From NCBI RefSeq assembly GCF_000278725.1, contig NZ_ALCA01000039.1:1-21883 (forward strand): a DNA stretch of 21,883 nt, written 5' to 3'. How positions within the stretch are numbered: position 1 is the first letter of the stretch; each line of letters opens with the position of its first letter. The notes below the pieces were generated by a model. The model did no database searches and had not been told where the DNA came from. It saw only the letters and a program-made list of their open reading frames with translations. This document shows positions 21,808 to 21,883 of this stretch, in pieces. The DNA comes from Actinomyces sp. ICM47 (GTDB lineage Bacteria > Actinomycetota > Actinomycetes > Actinomycetales > Actinomycetaceae). The position numbers and the translations under genes are program-made.

Positions 21808-21813
21808 ATTGTA
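21808..21813 (-). promoter_or_regulatory. -10 element of the DUF3039-helicase operon
   Basis: Minus-strand TACAAT, 7 nt, then the ATG at 21800. The annotated-looking ATG at 21809 would fall within the hexamer. The remaining bases to 21883 show no gene. Confidence 0.55.
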
Positions 21814-21883
21814 CGACCCGGATGGGCGTGAAGGTGGGAGGCCGCGTGCGCCGGGAGCGAAGCGTCAGGGGCGACAGGGCCCC

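Overview
High-GC chromosomal DNA of an actinobacterium. The DUF3039 protein, PPA1309-family protein, large UPF0182 membrane protein, DUF2017 next to ClpS, UvrD2-type helicase with an HRDC domain and a variant leucine-rich-repeat membrane protein all point to Actinobacteria. The overall style suggests Actinomycetaceae (Actinomyces/Schaalia-like); that family-level placement is inference. I see no phage genes, transposase, CRISPR array or rRNA. The window reads as a housekeeping region with one small accessory-looking insert.

Layout. 39-1328 (-): Q/P-rich tetraspan membrane protein with an N-terminal LRV-type domain. 1475-1551 (-): initiator tRNA with its own promoter and terminator; the rest of 1329-1809 holds only these signals and non-coding DNA. 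1810-4941 (-): UPF0182 protein, divergent from a PPA1309-family gene. 5706-6902 (-): Lon-like PDZ protease, divergent from a zincin-like gene (7014-8486) and a ThiF/TOMM-type E1-like gene (8582-9460). 9462-12457 (-): nudC-uvrD2, divergent from rph-rdgB (12494-13872). 13941-14063 (-): an unrecognised 40-residue ORF with a good ribosome binding site. 14303-14644 (-) and 14722-15636 (+): a three-helix membrane protein divergent from a LysR regulator. 15689-18198 (-): operon clpS, DUF2017, murI, metallo-beta-lactamase-fold hydrolase, divergent from pncB (18280-19623). 19729-21800 (-): DUF3039 protein and a DEAD/DEAH helicase, translationally coupled.

Functional themes. NAD metabolism appears twice (PncB, NudC). 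There is RNA and nucleotide-pool maintenance (RNase PH, RdgB), DNA repair or unwinding (UvrD2 and the second helicase), and proteolysis (Lon-like PDZ protease, ClpS, the zincin-like protein). Cell-wall precursor supply (MurI) sits next to an MBL-fold hydrolase whose mycobacterial positional counterpart is an unusual cAMP phosphodiesterase. From memory, gene order resembles two separate blocks of M. tuberculosis (around Rv3193c-Rv3199c and around Rv1330c-Rv1341), here side by side with the LysR/membrane-protein pair and the small ORF between parts of the second block.

Signals. Several genes have a TAnnnT-like -10 hexamer ending 6-7 nt before the start codon and no Shine-Dalgarno sequence, suggesting leaderless mRNAs (zincin-like, rph, clpS, pncB, DUF3039, perhaps PPA1309 and the PDZ protease). 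Three convergent intergenic gaps carry terminators with the same GGCCTCGT/ACGAGGCC stem core. The most unusual element is an 18-bp inverted repeat that places the start codon and part of the Shine-Dalgarno sequence of the E1-like gene inside a predicted RNA stem. I did not find a convincing new multi-gene system; the best leads are that hairpin with its E1-like gene, and the small ORF near the LysR pair.
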